64,000 bases of DNA from positions 15,934,001 through 15,998,000 of the forward strand of contig OZ316897.1 in assembly GCA_973895155.1 (NCBI GenBank). Direction: 5' to 3'. The notes beneath the pieces were generated by a model, which did not search any database, was not told the DNA's origin, and worked only from the letters and a program-made list of their open reading frames with translations. The stretch comes from Marsupella aquatica (lineage: Eukaryota; Marchantiophyta). Position 1 is the stretch's first letter. Every line of letters starts with the position of its first letter. Positions 52,767-64,000 of the stretch are shown piece by piece. The position numbers and the translations under genes were made by a program.

Positions 52767-55350
52767 CAGAACCATGGCACAGTTTATTGTACTAGACGCG
52801 AAGCCAGTCCACACATTCGAGGTGCTTGGTTAACTATTATCGATCTCACTAATCGTAGACCGGCAGACGCAAAACAAATGCACACATTCAGCTGAACACG
52901 GCCAACAACTGTTGCGAGCGAGCAAGAAAGGAACGGATATATTATTTGAAGCTTCCGAGTACTTACTTGACTTGACAGCATGCACTTAGGTAGCTTCTGT
53001 AGCTGGCTAGTTACCACAGATTCTTACTGACACAATTACAGGAGCAATGGGAGGACTGCTCTTCGTGCAGAAACCAGTGGGTGGGAGGATAGAACGTTGT
53101 ACGTATGTTCAGTCCTCGTCATAGCTTGGTTCAATTCCGACCCTGAGAGGCCCCAGTTCAAATTGAATTGAGATTTGAGCAAACTCGATTCATCCAGGTC
53201 CGTGTGCCAAGGCTGGGAAAGGGAGCCACGGAGGCACGTAACGTAGGGACAAGATGGGACAGGACAGGAGGACAGATGAACAGAGAGTACTGCCACCACT
53301 ACTGTCACGGCCAAGACAGGTGAGAGCTAGAGTTTGAGTTGTAGAGTGCCGCCACCACCACGACTCCCTTTCTTGGGGGAAACTACAGTGTCGAGCTCTG
53401 GGATAAGAGGTGTCGTCAGAGCCGTTTCTAAATAATTTATGGAGATGAGAGAAGAGAGAGACTGAGAGGGAAAGAGAGAACTTCCTTGGACGATCTCAAT
53501 CTGGAGCATGCAGCAACGCGGTTACATTTCAATGGTCACTGTGATGCGAACGGCTGAGTTAGTAAGCTAAGGTAGATCAGATCAGTTGAGTCTGCTCCAC
53601 ACACAGGTCTCCCACAAACTATTACACGTAAGTAGGGACAGTTCCCCGTGTTGCAGATAAACGAAGCCTCTCAGGGCGTTTGCAGGCCGACAGAGCTGAT
53701 CAAGCAAGGCAGCACAGTCCAGACGTCCAGACTCCAGAGCGTGATAGATTGATCCATCTCCTCGTGGCGTTCGCTGCAAGGGGTTAGCTGGTCGGCAGGG
53801 TTGGGTTTGGTTGAGACCTTCAGATTTAGGTGTGAGTCAGTGAGTGAGATAGCCACCCAGCAAGCCAAGGATAGGATATCGGATGGAACCGACTAACGGA
53901 GGGTACTAGTTCTAGAGATGGCTGGCGAGAGATTTTGAATCTGATACCTGCGATCACCAAGGTCTACTACTGAGCAGAGTAACAGTAATAAGTCTGCACT
54001 GAGCTGCAGGTCAGGTGTCTGGTACATCCGCAGCGGCTGTCACGGATGTTTTTACCCTCTCTTTTTTTTTGGGCTCGCCATTGAGTGTCAGGCAGACAGG
54101 GGTAGGAAAGCTGAGAAAGGGTAACGTTCCTGGGTCTGTACTTTGCTCTGTTCCTTTGAAAGGGGGCCGACCGACAGGACGGTGCAGGGCGAGAAAATAA
54201 TCTCTCGAACGTGAACGACCTGTTGCTGGTAATAACTTACGTTATAGGGATGGTCCCGTGAGACAGCACAGGTTTGACTGCCATTAATGAATGTGGTCCG
54301 GACCGGGACGAGACCTGAGCCGGGCCGAGTGTGGCATGGTATTATCCGCGACTCATCGACCAGCACACTAGAGTGCCACACCGTATTCCTCTTGAGCTTC
54401 ACTCACTGAGGTGGCTTGACCGCTGTCTGGGGAGTCCAAGCGCATAAGAGCTACCTGCGAGCTTCGTCCGGAGCAGTAAGCAGTGTCCTTTGAGATCAGT
54501 GAGCTAAGACGTGGAGATAGAGCAGTTCGTGATTAGAGAGCAGAAGGGGAATGCCCTTTGTGAGCGGAGAGACAAGAATTGGAGTTCTCCGAGTCTTGAG
54601 GAGAATTGAGAGCTAGTAAGAGTTGTTCCAGGCCGGGGCCGAAGAACAAAGCGTTGAAGTGATCTTGTCGTGAGAACACTCAGTTGGGCTTTGATAGGGA
54701 CGAATATCTGAAATGCTCCGTGAATTGCGTCTAGTCCATGTGATCAAAGTATTTATATCTCCAGACAGAGACAGGAGAGGTTGCGTTGAGTGAACGCAAT
54801 AGGCAAACCACCAACAACTCCTTTAAATCAGCTTTGAGTAGCTCTACCATACTTAGATTCCCATTGGGTGAGTCGATTGTAGCACACTAGGGTAGAGGTG
54901 CATACATTTGAACGTGAGGTAGGAATGAAATTGGGTAACGGCCCTGCAAAATCTAATCAGAGCGCTTGAGATAGATGTAGAGGAGCGAGACAGACGAGGT
55001 GGAGAGATCGAGTTGCTTGAGAGCTCTCAGAGTAAGAGAGGGTCAGGGGAGCGAGAGCGGGAGAGAACGTCCTGACATACTTGTGGAGCAGGCTGCGATC
55101 GGCGATCGTCGAGAAGGATTCGCAGAAGAATTCCGGATTAAGCACTGGCTCGCATGGATTGGATAAAATTGAGAGCAGAAATGAGCTGACGGAACAAGTC
55201 ACGGTCTGCTTAGGAGATCGGCGTTCTCAGTGTCAAGCAGGTGGGCTCTTCGAAAACTTTTCGTGAAGGCGGAAGGGCGAATCGTACACGAGAGTTTTCC
55301 AGCTACCAATTTGGATCCGACACGGATTCTGAAAAGAGTTGTGGACGGTA
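52767..55350. other. Upstream region of PADRE gene 3
   Basis: No gene is supported; reverse-strand frames here lack domains. From about 53000 the DNA is richer in G and purines (many 'gagag' runs), as expected of promoter and leader. A TATA-like 'tttatat' lies at 54752-54758. A short uORF (ATG 55154, stop 55187-55189, 11 codons) lies in the presumed leader. Confidence 0.4.
54752..54758 (+). promoter_or_regulatory. Candidate TATA box for PADRE gene 3
   Basis: 'tttatat' in 'aagtatttatatctcc', about 600 bases upstream of the ATG at 55351. The word and position are compatible with a plant core promoter, but nothing else confirms it. Confidence 0.25.
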
Positions 55351-55923
55351 ATGGGGAACGCAGTTACTTGCAGCCTGGTGGATGTTGTTGGCACGGTGAC
55401 TGTAACTCAGGCGGATGGGCAGATACTGGAATTCATGCAGCCCATCTTCGCGTCACAGGTGAAGAAGTTGCATCCCGGAAATTGGCTGGTACATTACATG
55501 TCCGTGCAAGACCCTGGTTCAGGGAAGCACCATGGAAAAATGTCCATGCTGCAGGGCTGCGAGGAGCTTGAAACGGGGCATATTTATTTCTTGCTTCCCA
55601 TTCCGTCTAACTTCAGGAAACAGATTTTCGACCCTGATTATCCTAAGCAACGTGTTGGCCCGTCCAAGACTATCTCTACTTCAGCTGCAATACTACCAAC
55701 GCTTCCTCCAGCTCCACAGCCTAAGCAACAGTTGACTCTAGTGGATCTACCCAAAGTCAGAACTTCGAGGCAGGATCCGACTCCAGTGTTCTCCTTACCT
55801 GGCTCGACTGCTCCTCAACAGCACCAGAACGTGCAACAGTCGCGGCCGAATCGGAGTAAGAGGCATAAAATCCACGTCGTGGATTGGAGACCCACTCTGA
55901 TGACCATCGAGGAAGTTTACTGA
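55351..55923 (+). CDS. PADRE (DUF4228) domain protein, canonical-length gene 3
   Basis: This intron-free frame encodes 190 residues from the ATG at 55351; the four codons upstream in frame begin with TTG, not ATG. It shows three landmarks of the family: the N-terminal 'MGNAVTC', with Gly2, Thr6 and Cys7 suiting N-myristoylation and palmitoylation; the central 'LETGHIYFLLPIP' at about residues 72-84; and a C-terminal 'DWRPTLMTIEEVY', matching the W-[KR]-P-x-L-x-x-I-x-E end motif. A Pro/Gln/Ser-rich stretch lies between the last two. PADRE proteins in flowering plants are often induced by pathogens or abiotic stress; their biochemical activity is unsettled. It is only distantly similar to the two long paralogues at 10080 and 18286 and better represents the ancestral form. 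Confidence 0.9.
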   Translation: MGNAVTCSLVDVVGTVTVTQADGQILEFMQPIFASQVKKLHPGNWLVHYMSVQDPGSGKHHGKMSMLQGCEELETGHIYFLLPIPSNFRKQIFDPDYPKQRVGPSKTISTSAAILPTLPPAPQPKQQLTLVDLPKVRTSRQDPTPVFSLPGSTAPQQHQNVQQSRPNRSKRHKIHVVDWRPTLMTIEEVY

Positions 55924-56970
55924 AGCAAACTAAGTTTCGATTGTTCTAAGAACTCCGCGGTTGAATTTGTACATTATCCCGTCGGTTCCCAGGAATTGCG
56001 TATACGACCAGATGTATGGCCAGAGTTGAAAGTTAGTATCTCAATGAACAGAGCGTCAATTTCAGTTGGCAGTGCTAGAAGTGGCAGTTCTTAAGAATCT
56101 TAATTTCTGTACAAAAGCCTTTGGTCTTACCAGAGCCATATCCAGGTGACATTCACTTCATGCAATGTCTCTCAAACTTCAAGATCGTGCAACAAAAGTT
56201 GCTTCTGTCAACAAAAGTTGCTCCTCTGAAGCTGTGCATTGTCACCACGCGTTAGCCCCTGTTTTCTAGGATTTCTATAGATGCTCAGATCTGAGGCAAA
56301 CTAAAGGGTGCCTCTCTCTTGCTTTTCCTTGCTTTCGAGGCTTTTGCCCTTGAGAACTTCTGTATGAACGTGCCAGATAATAAGCTAATAGATTTCAAAA
56401 TTGTCGAATGATTTTCACATGGCTCGTGAGCTTCTTGTGGTTGAAAATAGGTGAGTGTAATTTGCTGAAACAGGTGTCTTCCAATTTCATTCATGCTTTT
56501 TGCAATTGGACGATGCGTGACGTTGTTGAATGATGAAGGTCACTCACAAGCCTTCTTTCATTTCAGTGTTTACACTCACCATTTGTACTTTTTAGGGTAA
56601 CTTAAGAGAAGAAATTGCGAAGACGAGAAAGTACGAGAAAGTACTGAAGACTGAGAAGTATGTGATTTTCTACTTGATCATGTATCATCTCTAATGCTCT
56701 TTGGCTGTCAGAATGATTGAACAGAAACCAAAACTCTGTAGTTAATTGATAACCCCTTCTAAACGGATTCGTGAGGATAGTGGTGTATGACATTCTACTC
56801 ATCAATTTGAAAATGGCCAAGATAGCGGTTCCAAATGTCAGTATTCGGAGCATCTGCTCACGTGACTTTCTGCCCAAATCACATGTTCACCCACTGGGAA
56901 AACATGAGTGGCCGGCCTGCCTGCCTGCCTTCTCACGATTTGCAGAGAATTCCCCAGCTGCAGGTCATTG

Positions 56971-57192
56971 CTCGTAGAAGCCTTCTGCAAGATGCAGAAA
57001 ACTTTTATTTACTGATGGGGCGGGTACATGTAGAGAGACAGACTACAGTAGAAGGATCATCTTGATGAGCGTTGTATGGGTCTTTGCTCGTAGAAGCCTT
57101 CTGCAAGATGCAGAAAACTTTATTTACTGATGGGGAGGGTACATGTAGAGAGACAGACTACAGTAGAAGGATCATCTTGATGAGCGTTGTAT
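56971..57192. repeat. Tandem duplication, 116-bp unit, two copies
   Basis: 'ctcgtagaagccttctgcaa' occurs at 56971 and 57087. Each is followed by 'gatgcagaaaact', 'tttactgatgggg' and 'gtacatgtagagagacagac'. Near-identity (one indel in a T run, few substitutions) suggests a recent event. Confidence 0.93.
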
Positions 57193-60100
57193 GCAGTTAA
57201 TTAAGAACTCAAGTCAAGCAAAGTACCCGACCTCTTTGCAGATTTCTGTGAAGCAAGTACTGTACTCATAATCAAAGTTAAAACCCCTATATAGGAGGAA
57301 AAAAACATGTTGGGTGGGCTTGGGGAGTTTGGTCGTTGTTTGACCAACTACAATAGTACTGTCTCGGTAGACCATAGGCAATGAGAGTTTTAAAAGTGCA
57401 TGCCATAGAATTGGGTTTCAGTGCTAGCAGAGTCTCATCTTAGAGGTAAAGAACCACAAGCGTCTGTGAGATGTCTTTGACTCAGACATCCCACAGGCTT
57501 CATATTCTCAAGTCTTTTGTCTGTCAAGAATTAATGTGTGTTGACATCGACCACTCATTGGGGTTTAAACTCCCCTCTGTCAGGTTTACGTTTGACGTGG
57601 TGTGGTTAAGAGTACAATATATGCGAACTAGCCTTGGGCTTCCAACCAACAAAGTATATATTACTACCATTGAAGATGATTTCTGAAGGTATTCCTTTTG
57701 GAGATGAACCTCATTTTGGGTTTGATACGACTATCCTTAGGATTCAGTCTCTCAGACGATGGGAGTCAGGAATAAACAAACTAAGTTGGATATGGTCTAC
57801 TATTACGTCCAACTTTTGGGATGATTGCAGGTTTGGATCTATGGATATCAAGACTTGACTAAGACTTCCCAGGAAGACTTGACTAGAAGAAACGTTCAGC
57901 TTGAAGACTGCATCCTTGAAAGTGAATTAAATGAGTCACGGAGCTCATTGTCATATGGCCAGAATCTAATACGAGTGAATGTAATACAAGTGAATTGAAT
58001 ACAAGTGATTTGTTTTTGGAATTAGGGGATCCTGCGCTGCTAAACAAAGTAGATTTGCGATTGGAAAGACACAGGCTGTTGAGATCAGTGCGTTTCAGAT
58101 CAAGTAATACATGGAAGGTGTAAGTACAATTCAATCTGGATCTCTGCCCTCCCTTCCAAACAAGGAGCATGCCCATGCTGGCCTATTGACACCTGAAGCC
58201 TCCACACATGTGAGCTTGTGCTCATTCCCTGCCGTCCGCTCCAACGAAAAGCAAGGTTTCCTTTCGCTTTGACAACCCTAATCGTTTTTCTTTGACAATC
58301 TACCACGGGGTTGCTCTCCTTTGGTTTTGTCTATCAATTAGTCATCCAAACTTGCTGATTCTAAGGTAGTTTCTCCACTAGGTTTTCAAAACATTAAGGT
58401 CTGCAGCCTATCATTTGGTCATCCAAATTAATTGATTTTTGATGTCTATCTCGTACTGTGCAATTTTGTACTCCAAGGTATTTGGTTTCTTAGATTTTTG
58501 TCAAAGCATGGATGGACCATTTGTGCGTTTTCAAATTCCAGTTGTCCTTAATTATACTAATCTCTGCTCAGATGCTCTCATGTTCAGAGGTCTGGTGACA
58601 AAGGACATTCGCGCGCGTGGATTAATGCAAATGTGGCAGAAGCTATTCCTTGCCTGCTTTCGTTTTGGAGGGACAACATTTTCAATGTCTGGCTCGTTGC
58701 GGCTCCCATGGCATTGAGAAGTTCTTCGTGCGTGCAATTCAAATGGCATTCATCACTTATTCCGTGCACTGTCGTGCCAGTCTCATGCGTCAGCCCTCAT
58801 GTTCTATGCAGTTTTGAGGCTTTACAGGACAGCGGCAGTGTGTGGGGGCAAATGATGAGAAGCATTGGTAATTGGGTCCTTCTCTCCAACAGATTGTTGC
58901 AAAGCTTCTCGTGCTTGAGTAAGTAATTGAACACGTGCCCAACTCCTCCCAGACGAAGATTTTCCTCGGCCTATTCGCAAGTGGATCAGTACGATTGCTC
59001 TGGAGAAATATGTAATGGTCTGGTCCTTAGTCAACGGATTCTTCAGTGGTCAGAAATCCACTTAATTATCCCTCAGACTGGCTGATAACACGCTACAAGC
59101 TATACGTGCCCACTTTTTCGCACAATCATGCAAAGAGGAGAGTCAATCAGTCAAGTCAATCTTGAAATCTCGACTAAATTTGATTTAAGCTGAATTTTGT
59201 CCTCAGGTACTGTAAGGTCAAAAATCAGGCGACGACAAACTCCGTCCCTCTCCTGCAGTTGCGATTTCGTGCAGGTATTGCTCTCGATTTAACGCCAGCA
59301 ATAAGCGTGGAGATCAACGGCCATAATATTTCCTTGGTACAAAAGGAAGTGATGCCGATGATTTTCAGGTTACCCCAACACTACTACCGATGACTGACCT
59401 CGATCACCGATGAGTACGTTACGTTTGGGACCCAGAGTCTCTGACTGGCAAAATACACTTTTGTTAATATAAAATGTTGCATGAATGCACTATCGCACCA
59501 ACCCTCTCACCGACGCCAACCATTGCACGACGCTTCGATGTCCTCTGGGCTCTTGATCCCAACGCGTCCCATAGAATCCTTAATCCTCTCAAACTTCAGA
59601 CATTTGTTTGGATTTTTCCCTCGGTAGATGGACTAGACTGAGTGTGCTTTACAGCCTTGGGAATCTCTGTTACCGTATGTTCTTCAATTCGCCATCATTA
59701 GGTTCTGACCTTAGACCGATATCATATGTGCACCCAGTCTCCGACTGGTCTAGAATCTAACTAGCCATGTGCCATGACTTGAAGCTGCACAGATGTCAAA
59801 ACCTTGTACTATTTTGACTCCTCTTGATCGTCGGAACAACTAGCTAGTCTGGTCCCCAGTTGGACTGCCTGTCGACGAGTGTTTGAGCTACACCGGCTAT
59901 ACGATAACGAACACCGAAGCAACATTCCCGAACCTTCTCTTGAATGGTAGAAATCTACTGAACATCCCCAAGCCTACCTTTCACAATCGATCATCTGAAC
60001 AGCAACTACTCGATCTGTTAGCCAGTTGAATAACAAGTTTGTTTTACCTTCAGTACCAACCATGCCATGCGATTAAGGTGATTCATCTGTCGTGGATGTT

Positions 60101-60212
60101 CAATTTACATGATCTGCGTCGACCTCCACTATTAAATCGATGATCGACCAACATTTCGCACCCTCGTTCGCACCGTTATATGCTATGTTTTTACCTTAAA
60201 TGATCGACTTCT

Positions 60213-60347
60213 AAGAATTCCGTTCCCGCACCGTCCTACGCTGTAACTGAGATTTTAACTCGAGCGTCGATAAGTGTACATAGAATTCCATTCCGCACCG
60301 TCCTATGCTACAGGGGAGTTTATAAGTCGAGCGTCGAAAACTGAAAG
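60213..60347. repeat. Tandem duplication, about 69-bp unit, two copies
   Basis: 'agaattccgttcccgcaccg' (from 60214) and 'agaattccattccgcaccg' (from 60282) are each followed by 'tccta.gct' and end in 'cgagcgtcga'. Divergence is moderate. Confidence 0.82.
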
Positions 60348-60947
60348 GACAATGGTCATACTGGGCCGGACAAGAAGACGATCCTCGTTGGGTGATAGGC
60401 ACCGTCTTGAGTTGCCTTAGATGTACTAGGCCGGTGCTTAGATTGTCGGCGTTGTATGAAACCACTCTTTGTGAGCTAACCATTGGATTGAAGAAGCTTG
60501 AAAGAGTTGTCCCCGGTCGTGTCCAATGAAATTGGATCGGTCAGCTAGAGATGACTCAACTCGTGATGGTCAGACAACTTACGGAGGATACCGGTGAAAG
60601 GCTAAGTCAGTACAGGGAAGCCTCAACGTAAATCATGGTGATCATAGTTGTCTAGATTTTCAGAATTTCGAAGGCACTTTCGTCAGATTCCCGGCTCACT
60701 ATTTTGCTGGTACATTATCACCTCCGTGAACTCAATGGGCTCATGAGCTAAAACTAGCGAGTGCAAATCGTTTACAACTTCAGCATGGACAGGTCTCAAA
60801 TTGAAGATGTCAATCAGCAAATGGTTTGAAAACTACAGCAATGACCTCAATCTGACCCTAGTCGTGCTTCCGACGTCTGTGGCTTACTACTGTTCTCGTT
60901 AGTCTAAATAATCGAAGTAACGAATTTTGAACGCGTAACGCATTCAT

Positions 60948-60960
60948 TGGTATCAGAAGC
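60948..60960 (+). other. Primer-binding-site-like motif of an LTR retrotransposon
   Basis: 'tggtatcagaagc' differs by one inserted A from TGGTATCAGAGC, the sequence complementary to the 3' end of initiator Met-tRNA used by many plant LTR retrotransposons. The bases just before it end in 'ca', as an LTR would. No second LTR, gag/pol frame or polypurine tract was found, so this is at best a relic or a chance match. Confidence 0.25.
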
Positions 60961-61725
60961 ACTAGTACCGTACCTCTTTCAATTTGAGGCCAACAAATGT
61001 GTTCTGCTTTGACAAATGACAATACTCTCAAGATCTCACAGCACTTGATATAAGTGCCCGCTAGATTAAGAGTTTAAGACTGTAGAGTGTAGATAGAAGA
61101 ATATTAACTGTACGACACATTCAAGCGAAGATTGCGGACAGCGAGTAAAGCGTGGGCTGGCTGTGCGTCTGTACTCCTCTCAAAAAATAAATACATTGAT
61201 GAGCACTGCATTTTGGTACTCCAGTACTGTAATATATAAGAAGACAAGTTCGAGGATTGCGTTTTGTTTGCTCAGGTAAAACCGATGCACCTTGTTGTCT
61301 GCTATCCGGCTCACGAGCTACAGTAGATGGTCCCATGACAAGTGGAGGTTCCGCATTCAAAAGCCATTGTTGGAGGTGCAGTTTGTGTGTGTCCTGGAGC
61401 CCATACTGGAGATGGAAGAGGCGGATCCACAAACTAGGAGAACAGTGGTTGAGTTGAGGAAAGCTTTGAATGATGAAGTTTTGCATTTGCAATCTCAGAA
61501 AGTAGTGCATTACGTCTGAGAGAAGAGACTCAATAGGAAGATACTTCTGGAGGAAAGAACGATCAGGAATGTCAATCGGAGGTGGTGCAAAGCGACAGGA
61601 GGAACCTCTTCTGGTCCTCACACTCACGGCCACATCCGTCCATGTTAAAGTAACATTTGTCCTACTTTTCTGTCCTCGTCTTGTGGGGTCCATTTTCCGG
61701 TCAAAATGTTTCTATCAAAACTCAA
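60961..61725. other. Gene-free stretch with overlapping short frames
   Basis: Overlapping frames on both strands (190 codons reverse at 61121-61693; 75 codons forward at 61292-61519) are open, but neither has a domain that I recognise. A broken exon of an unknown gene cannot be excluded. Confidence 0.35.
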
Positions 61726-61850
61726 AAATATATATAACAGTGCAAAAGCACAAAAAAACGCTGGGAAACAGGGTCCCAAAGGCCCCAAAGGGAGAACAAC
61801 CCAACAAAGGGAAAGGCCTAGATAAGACCAAAGAGGCCCTTTCCATTTAT
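61726..61850 (+). repeat. Repeat family R1 copy
   Basis: 'tatatataacagtgcaaaag', 'gggaaacagggtcccaaagg', 'caacccaacaaagggaaagg' and 'gaccaaagaggccc'. This copy and that at 41991-42130 best define the family. Confidence 0.7.
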
Positions 61851-61888
61851 TAAAATACTATATATTGCTCTGGACTGTAGAAACTCAA

Positions 61889-62062
61889 ACCAGGTGCACC
61901 ACCACGTTGGACACAGTGCTCCCATGGACCACCAAAATGTTGTCTGCTCCTATGGACCACCATGTTGGACACAGTGCTCCCATGGACCACCAAAATGTTG
62001 TCTGCTCCCATGGATCACCAAAATGTTGTCTGCTCCTATGGACCACCAAAATGTCCTCCATG
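61889..62062. repeat. 29-bp / 58-bp minisatellite
   Basis: The base unit is 29 bp ('ccatggaccaccaaaatgtt' then 'gtctgctc' or the variant 'ggacacagtgctc'). Two alternating variants form a 58-bp higher-order unit, seen at 61906 and 61964. About five to six base units are present. Confidence 0.9.
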
Positions 62063-62179
62063 GTAGTTTTGGACTCATAACATTATGAGTACTAAAATAA
62101 TTTTACCTTTTACACATGCAATGCAACTAGAGAATCTTAGGAGATGAACAAAATACAAGCCCAAAATAATATTTAGTAG

Positions 62180-63150
62180 TAAGTAAACACAATGAACATT
62201 TTTAGAAGAAGACCCTCAACCAAAATGACCAAAACTTCATTATGACTTTGATGATAGTGTAGCTTACCTACTCCTCTAGCATATCCCAAAATTAATAAGC
62301 ATTTGAATTTATGAGTATGAAGTTATTACAACTGAACTCAAATTTTGGGAAATATGGTCCATGAGGGTTTCAAGACCAACCTTGTGGACAATGGACAGCT
62401 TCAAATTCCATGACTATAGGTTGTTGCCAGCCTATTTTTTTAATTTTTGAGGTTTTCCTTTAATTTTGCCTAATGTCAGCCTTGTGTGAGTGAGACAATG
62501 CTTATTCCTTATTCCTTATGTGGTTTTCCTACATTATTTTCTGACCCTCAGATCTCTATGGATTTAAGGATGACAATAGATTCTGACTAATTAAGTCTAT
62601 GGTTAGGTGGAAAACAGGTTAATGGAAGGCAGAAAACCTAGCTAATTCTCACCAATAAAAAAGACCATTGTTGCCCCTGTTTCCTCCTTTATTTTATTTT
62701 TCTTATCTTAATCCACTCTTCCTGCAGAAGTGAAATTGAAGCTAGTATAAACCACAATGTTGGACCCAGAGCTCCCGTTTGGTGGTCCATGGGATTATGG
62801 GGCCCATACCTTGATGATTTTGAGAACTGACGTTAGCACCTGCAAGACAACTATTTCACTTTAACACAATGAAAATTTTGGGTTTGTGTTTTTTTATGTC
62901 TCGTTCTCATACAAACCCAAAAATTCCATTTAAACACAATGAAAACTAATCTAGTGAAACTTACCCCACCACAGATTATGATTAAAAACTCAACTAAAAT
63001 GGCCAAACTGTCTCTTTGATAGACATGTAGCTTACCTACTCTTCTAGCAAAACTATCAAATTTTGGAGTTTATGAATATTAAGTCATTGTAATTATACTC
63101 AAATTTTGGAAAATGTGGTCCATGGGGGTTTCAAAGGCTAGCACTGTGGT
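62180..63150. repeat. Direct repeat of about 220 bp, copies about 760 bp apart
   Basis: The stretches 62180-62400 and 62930-63150 share 'aaacacaatgaa', 'gtagcttacctactc.tctag', 'tactcaaattttgg' or 'gaactcaaattttggg', 'atgtggtccatg' and 'gggtttcaa' in order. Between them lies an R3 copy. Just before the second copy is a hairpin, 'attttgggtttgt' with 'acaaacccaaaaat' (about 62875-62926). It could be LTR-like ends of a small element or an old duplication. Confidence 0.6.
62428..62670 (+). repeat. Dispersed repeat family R3, copy 2
   Basis: It matches 34318-34556 ('ctgaccctcagatct', 'gatttaaggatga', 'agattctgactaat', 'aggtggaaaac', 'ggcagaaaa'). It lies between the two copies of the 220-bp direct repeat. 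Confidence 0.6.
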
Positions 63151-63225
63151 CCATGGCTTGGGGGTCTCACTAAATGGAGGCCTCCCCATCACCTGCTACA
63201 TTTTTAGGCCTCAAACCCTCTAGTG
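63120..63225 (-). repeat. Dispersed repeat family R4, - copy
   Basis: The reverse complement of this stretch matches 8001-8110: 'gaggcctaaaaatg', 'gatggggaggcctccat', 'agtgagacccccaag' and 'ccatgg'. It overlaps the end of the second direct-repeat copy. Confidence 0.65.
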
Positions 63226-64000
63226 GTGGACCTAGCCACCCAGCGCCCTCACCAATCCCAGCACTTGCGTCTAAGTGCCCTTGGTGCCTGAACGCCTCCA
63301 CGGAATACCTCGAGCAAGCATCCAAGTGCCTCTAGCACCACCAGCGGCCACTCCCATACGAAGCCGCACTTGCTCACCTACACGACCGCTACTCAACGGT
63401 CCTCACTGTCTGCACAAACAACCAAGCACCTCGGTAAGTAACCCCCCCCCCCGGATCTAGAACTTGCCAAGTCTAGCATCCTAACTCAAGCTCAACAGAC
63501 ATTGGTAAATAGGTCAGCGATAGATCCTCCCGATGCCATAAGCCGGAACCAGAACCCACGCCCACTGTCCGTCCAGGACAGCTCCTTCCTTGGGCGCGGC
63601 CCGGGTTCCCCCTCATACCTATCCATCACCAACTGACCGCCCTGACCTCAGGACATGCTCATGGCCCAAATAGCGTAGCTTGTCCTAAAGCTTGTCCCAA
63701 GCTTGTCCCAACACGTCAGGACCAGAACGGCCCCAACTCTAACACCGACTCCCGATTTGCCCCACTGATGGTCTAGGGACCGAGCGCTCTTGGGACTCAG
63801 CCTCCATACCTACTTGGCCTTGCCTCCCCAACGCAAGCTCTCTTGGGAGACTGAACGCGGCTTGGCTGCTGTTCGGCAGGTTTTGGTACATGGGCGAGCT
63901 AACACCCGCAAACCACGAGAACCCATGGCACCCCCAGACCCAGCTGAGCTCAGGAGGGCGTAGCCCTTCTCAAGAGCTTTCCAACGCACCTAAGAAGTAC
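63226..64000. other. C-rich block at the right edge, no gene recognised
   Basis: Composition changes sharply: many C runs on this strand (11 C at about 63442-63452) and high GC to the window end. No frame has a known domain. Short words repeat ('aagtgcc', 'agcttgtcc', 'gcttgtccca'). It may be the edge of a different element, such as an LTR retrotransposon that continues outside the window. Confidence 0.4.

Larger units (their letters stand above)
55924..60947. other. Gene-free stretch downstream of PADRE gene 3
   Basis: No gene is recognised. Short frames on both strands, including those at 58439-59034, lack domains. Two tandem duplications are listed separately. No AATAAA occurs close after the PADRE stop. 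Confidence 0.45.

Noticed and set aside
53128-53145. B-box-like 'ggttcaattccgacc'
   Set aside because: No A box or cloverleaf upstream and no similarity to the SINE body.
61121-61693. 190-codon reverse frame opposite a 75-codon forward frame
   Set aside because: Neither strand gives a recognisable protein; I could not decide whether one is a broken exon, so neither is annotated as a gene.

Overview
The window looks like nuclear DNA of a land plant. Two families present are plant-specific: PADRE/DUF4228 proteins and the polytopic membrane family with a Tyr-His-Glu-Glu tail. The window also holds a tRNA-derived SINE, long-TIR DNA elements and many short tandem duplications. Genes are sparse (five in 64 kb), have no introns in their coding parts, and are visibly richer in GC than the AT-rich intergenic DNA. 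A non-seed plant such as a bryophyte or lycophyte is a reasonable guess, but nothing in the sequence fixes the species. No rRNA or tRNA gene, CRISPR array, prokaryotic operon or organellar gene was seen.

Layout. 1998-3056 (+) encodes a multi-pass membrane protein. 10080-11900 (+) and 18286-19557 (+) are neighbouring paralogues of an unusual long PADRE (DUF4228) type: a conserved N-terminal domain of about 110 residues followed by long Ser/Pro/Arg-rich, repeat-built tails. 25813-29061 (+) encodes a 1082-residue PXA-PX-Nexin_C membrane protein of the sorting-nexin superfamily in one uninterrupted reading frame. 55351-55923 (+) is a third PADRE gene, of ordinary length and nearer the family norm. 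All five genes are on the + strand. The 26 kb between 29.1 and 55.35 kb, and the last 8 kb, hold repeats but no gene I can support.

Repeats. There are two full-length copies of a tRNA-derived SINE, each with clean target-site duplications, and one 5'-truncated copy. A 1.0-kb DNA element has TIRs of about 240 bp and a 10-bp target duplication. An 0.8-kb element has 16-bp TIRs and internal tandem repeats. Several dispersed families occur at two or more places, and there are tandem arrays with units of 18, 29, 58, 61, 64, 69, 72, 94, 116, 132, 155, 174 and 187 bp. Some hairpins have perfect arms.

How the genes relate. Three PADRE genes in one window, two of them close paralogues 6.4 kb apart, suggest local duplication followed by change in the tails: repeat expansion in the first and C-terminal shortening in the second. 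PADRE genes in other plants are often stress- or pathogen-responsive. The PXA-PX protein would act on endosomal or other membranes through phosphoinositides. Nothing links the five genes into one pathway. I found no convincing new multi-gene system; the most interesting material is the PADRE pair, the upstream ORFs and the unclassified mobile elements.
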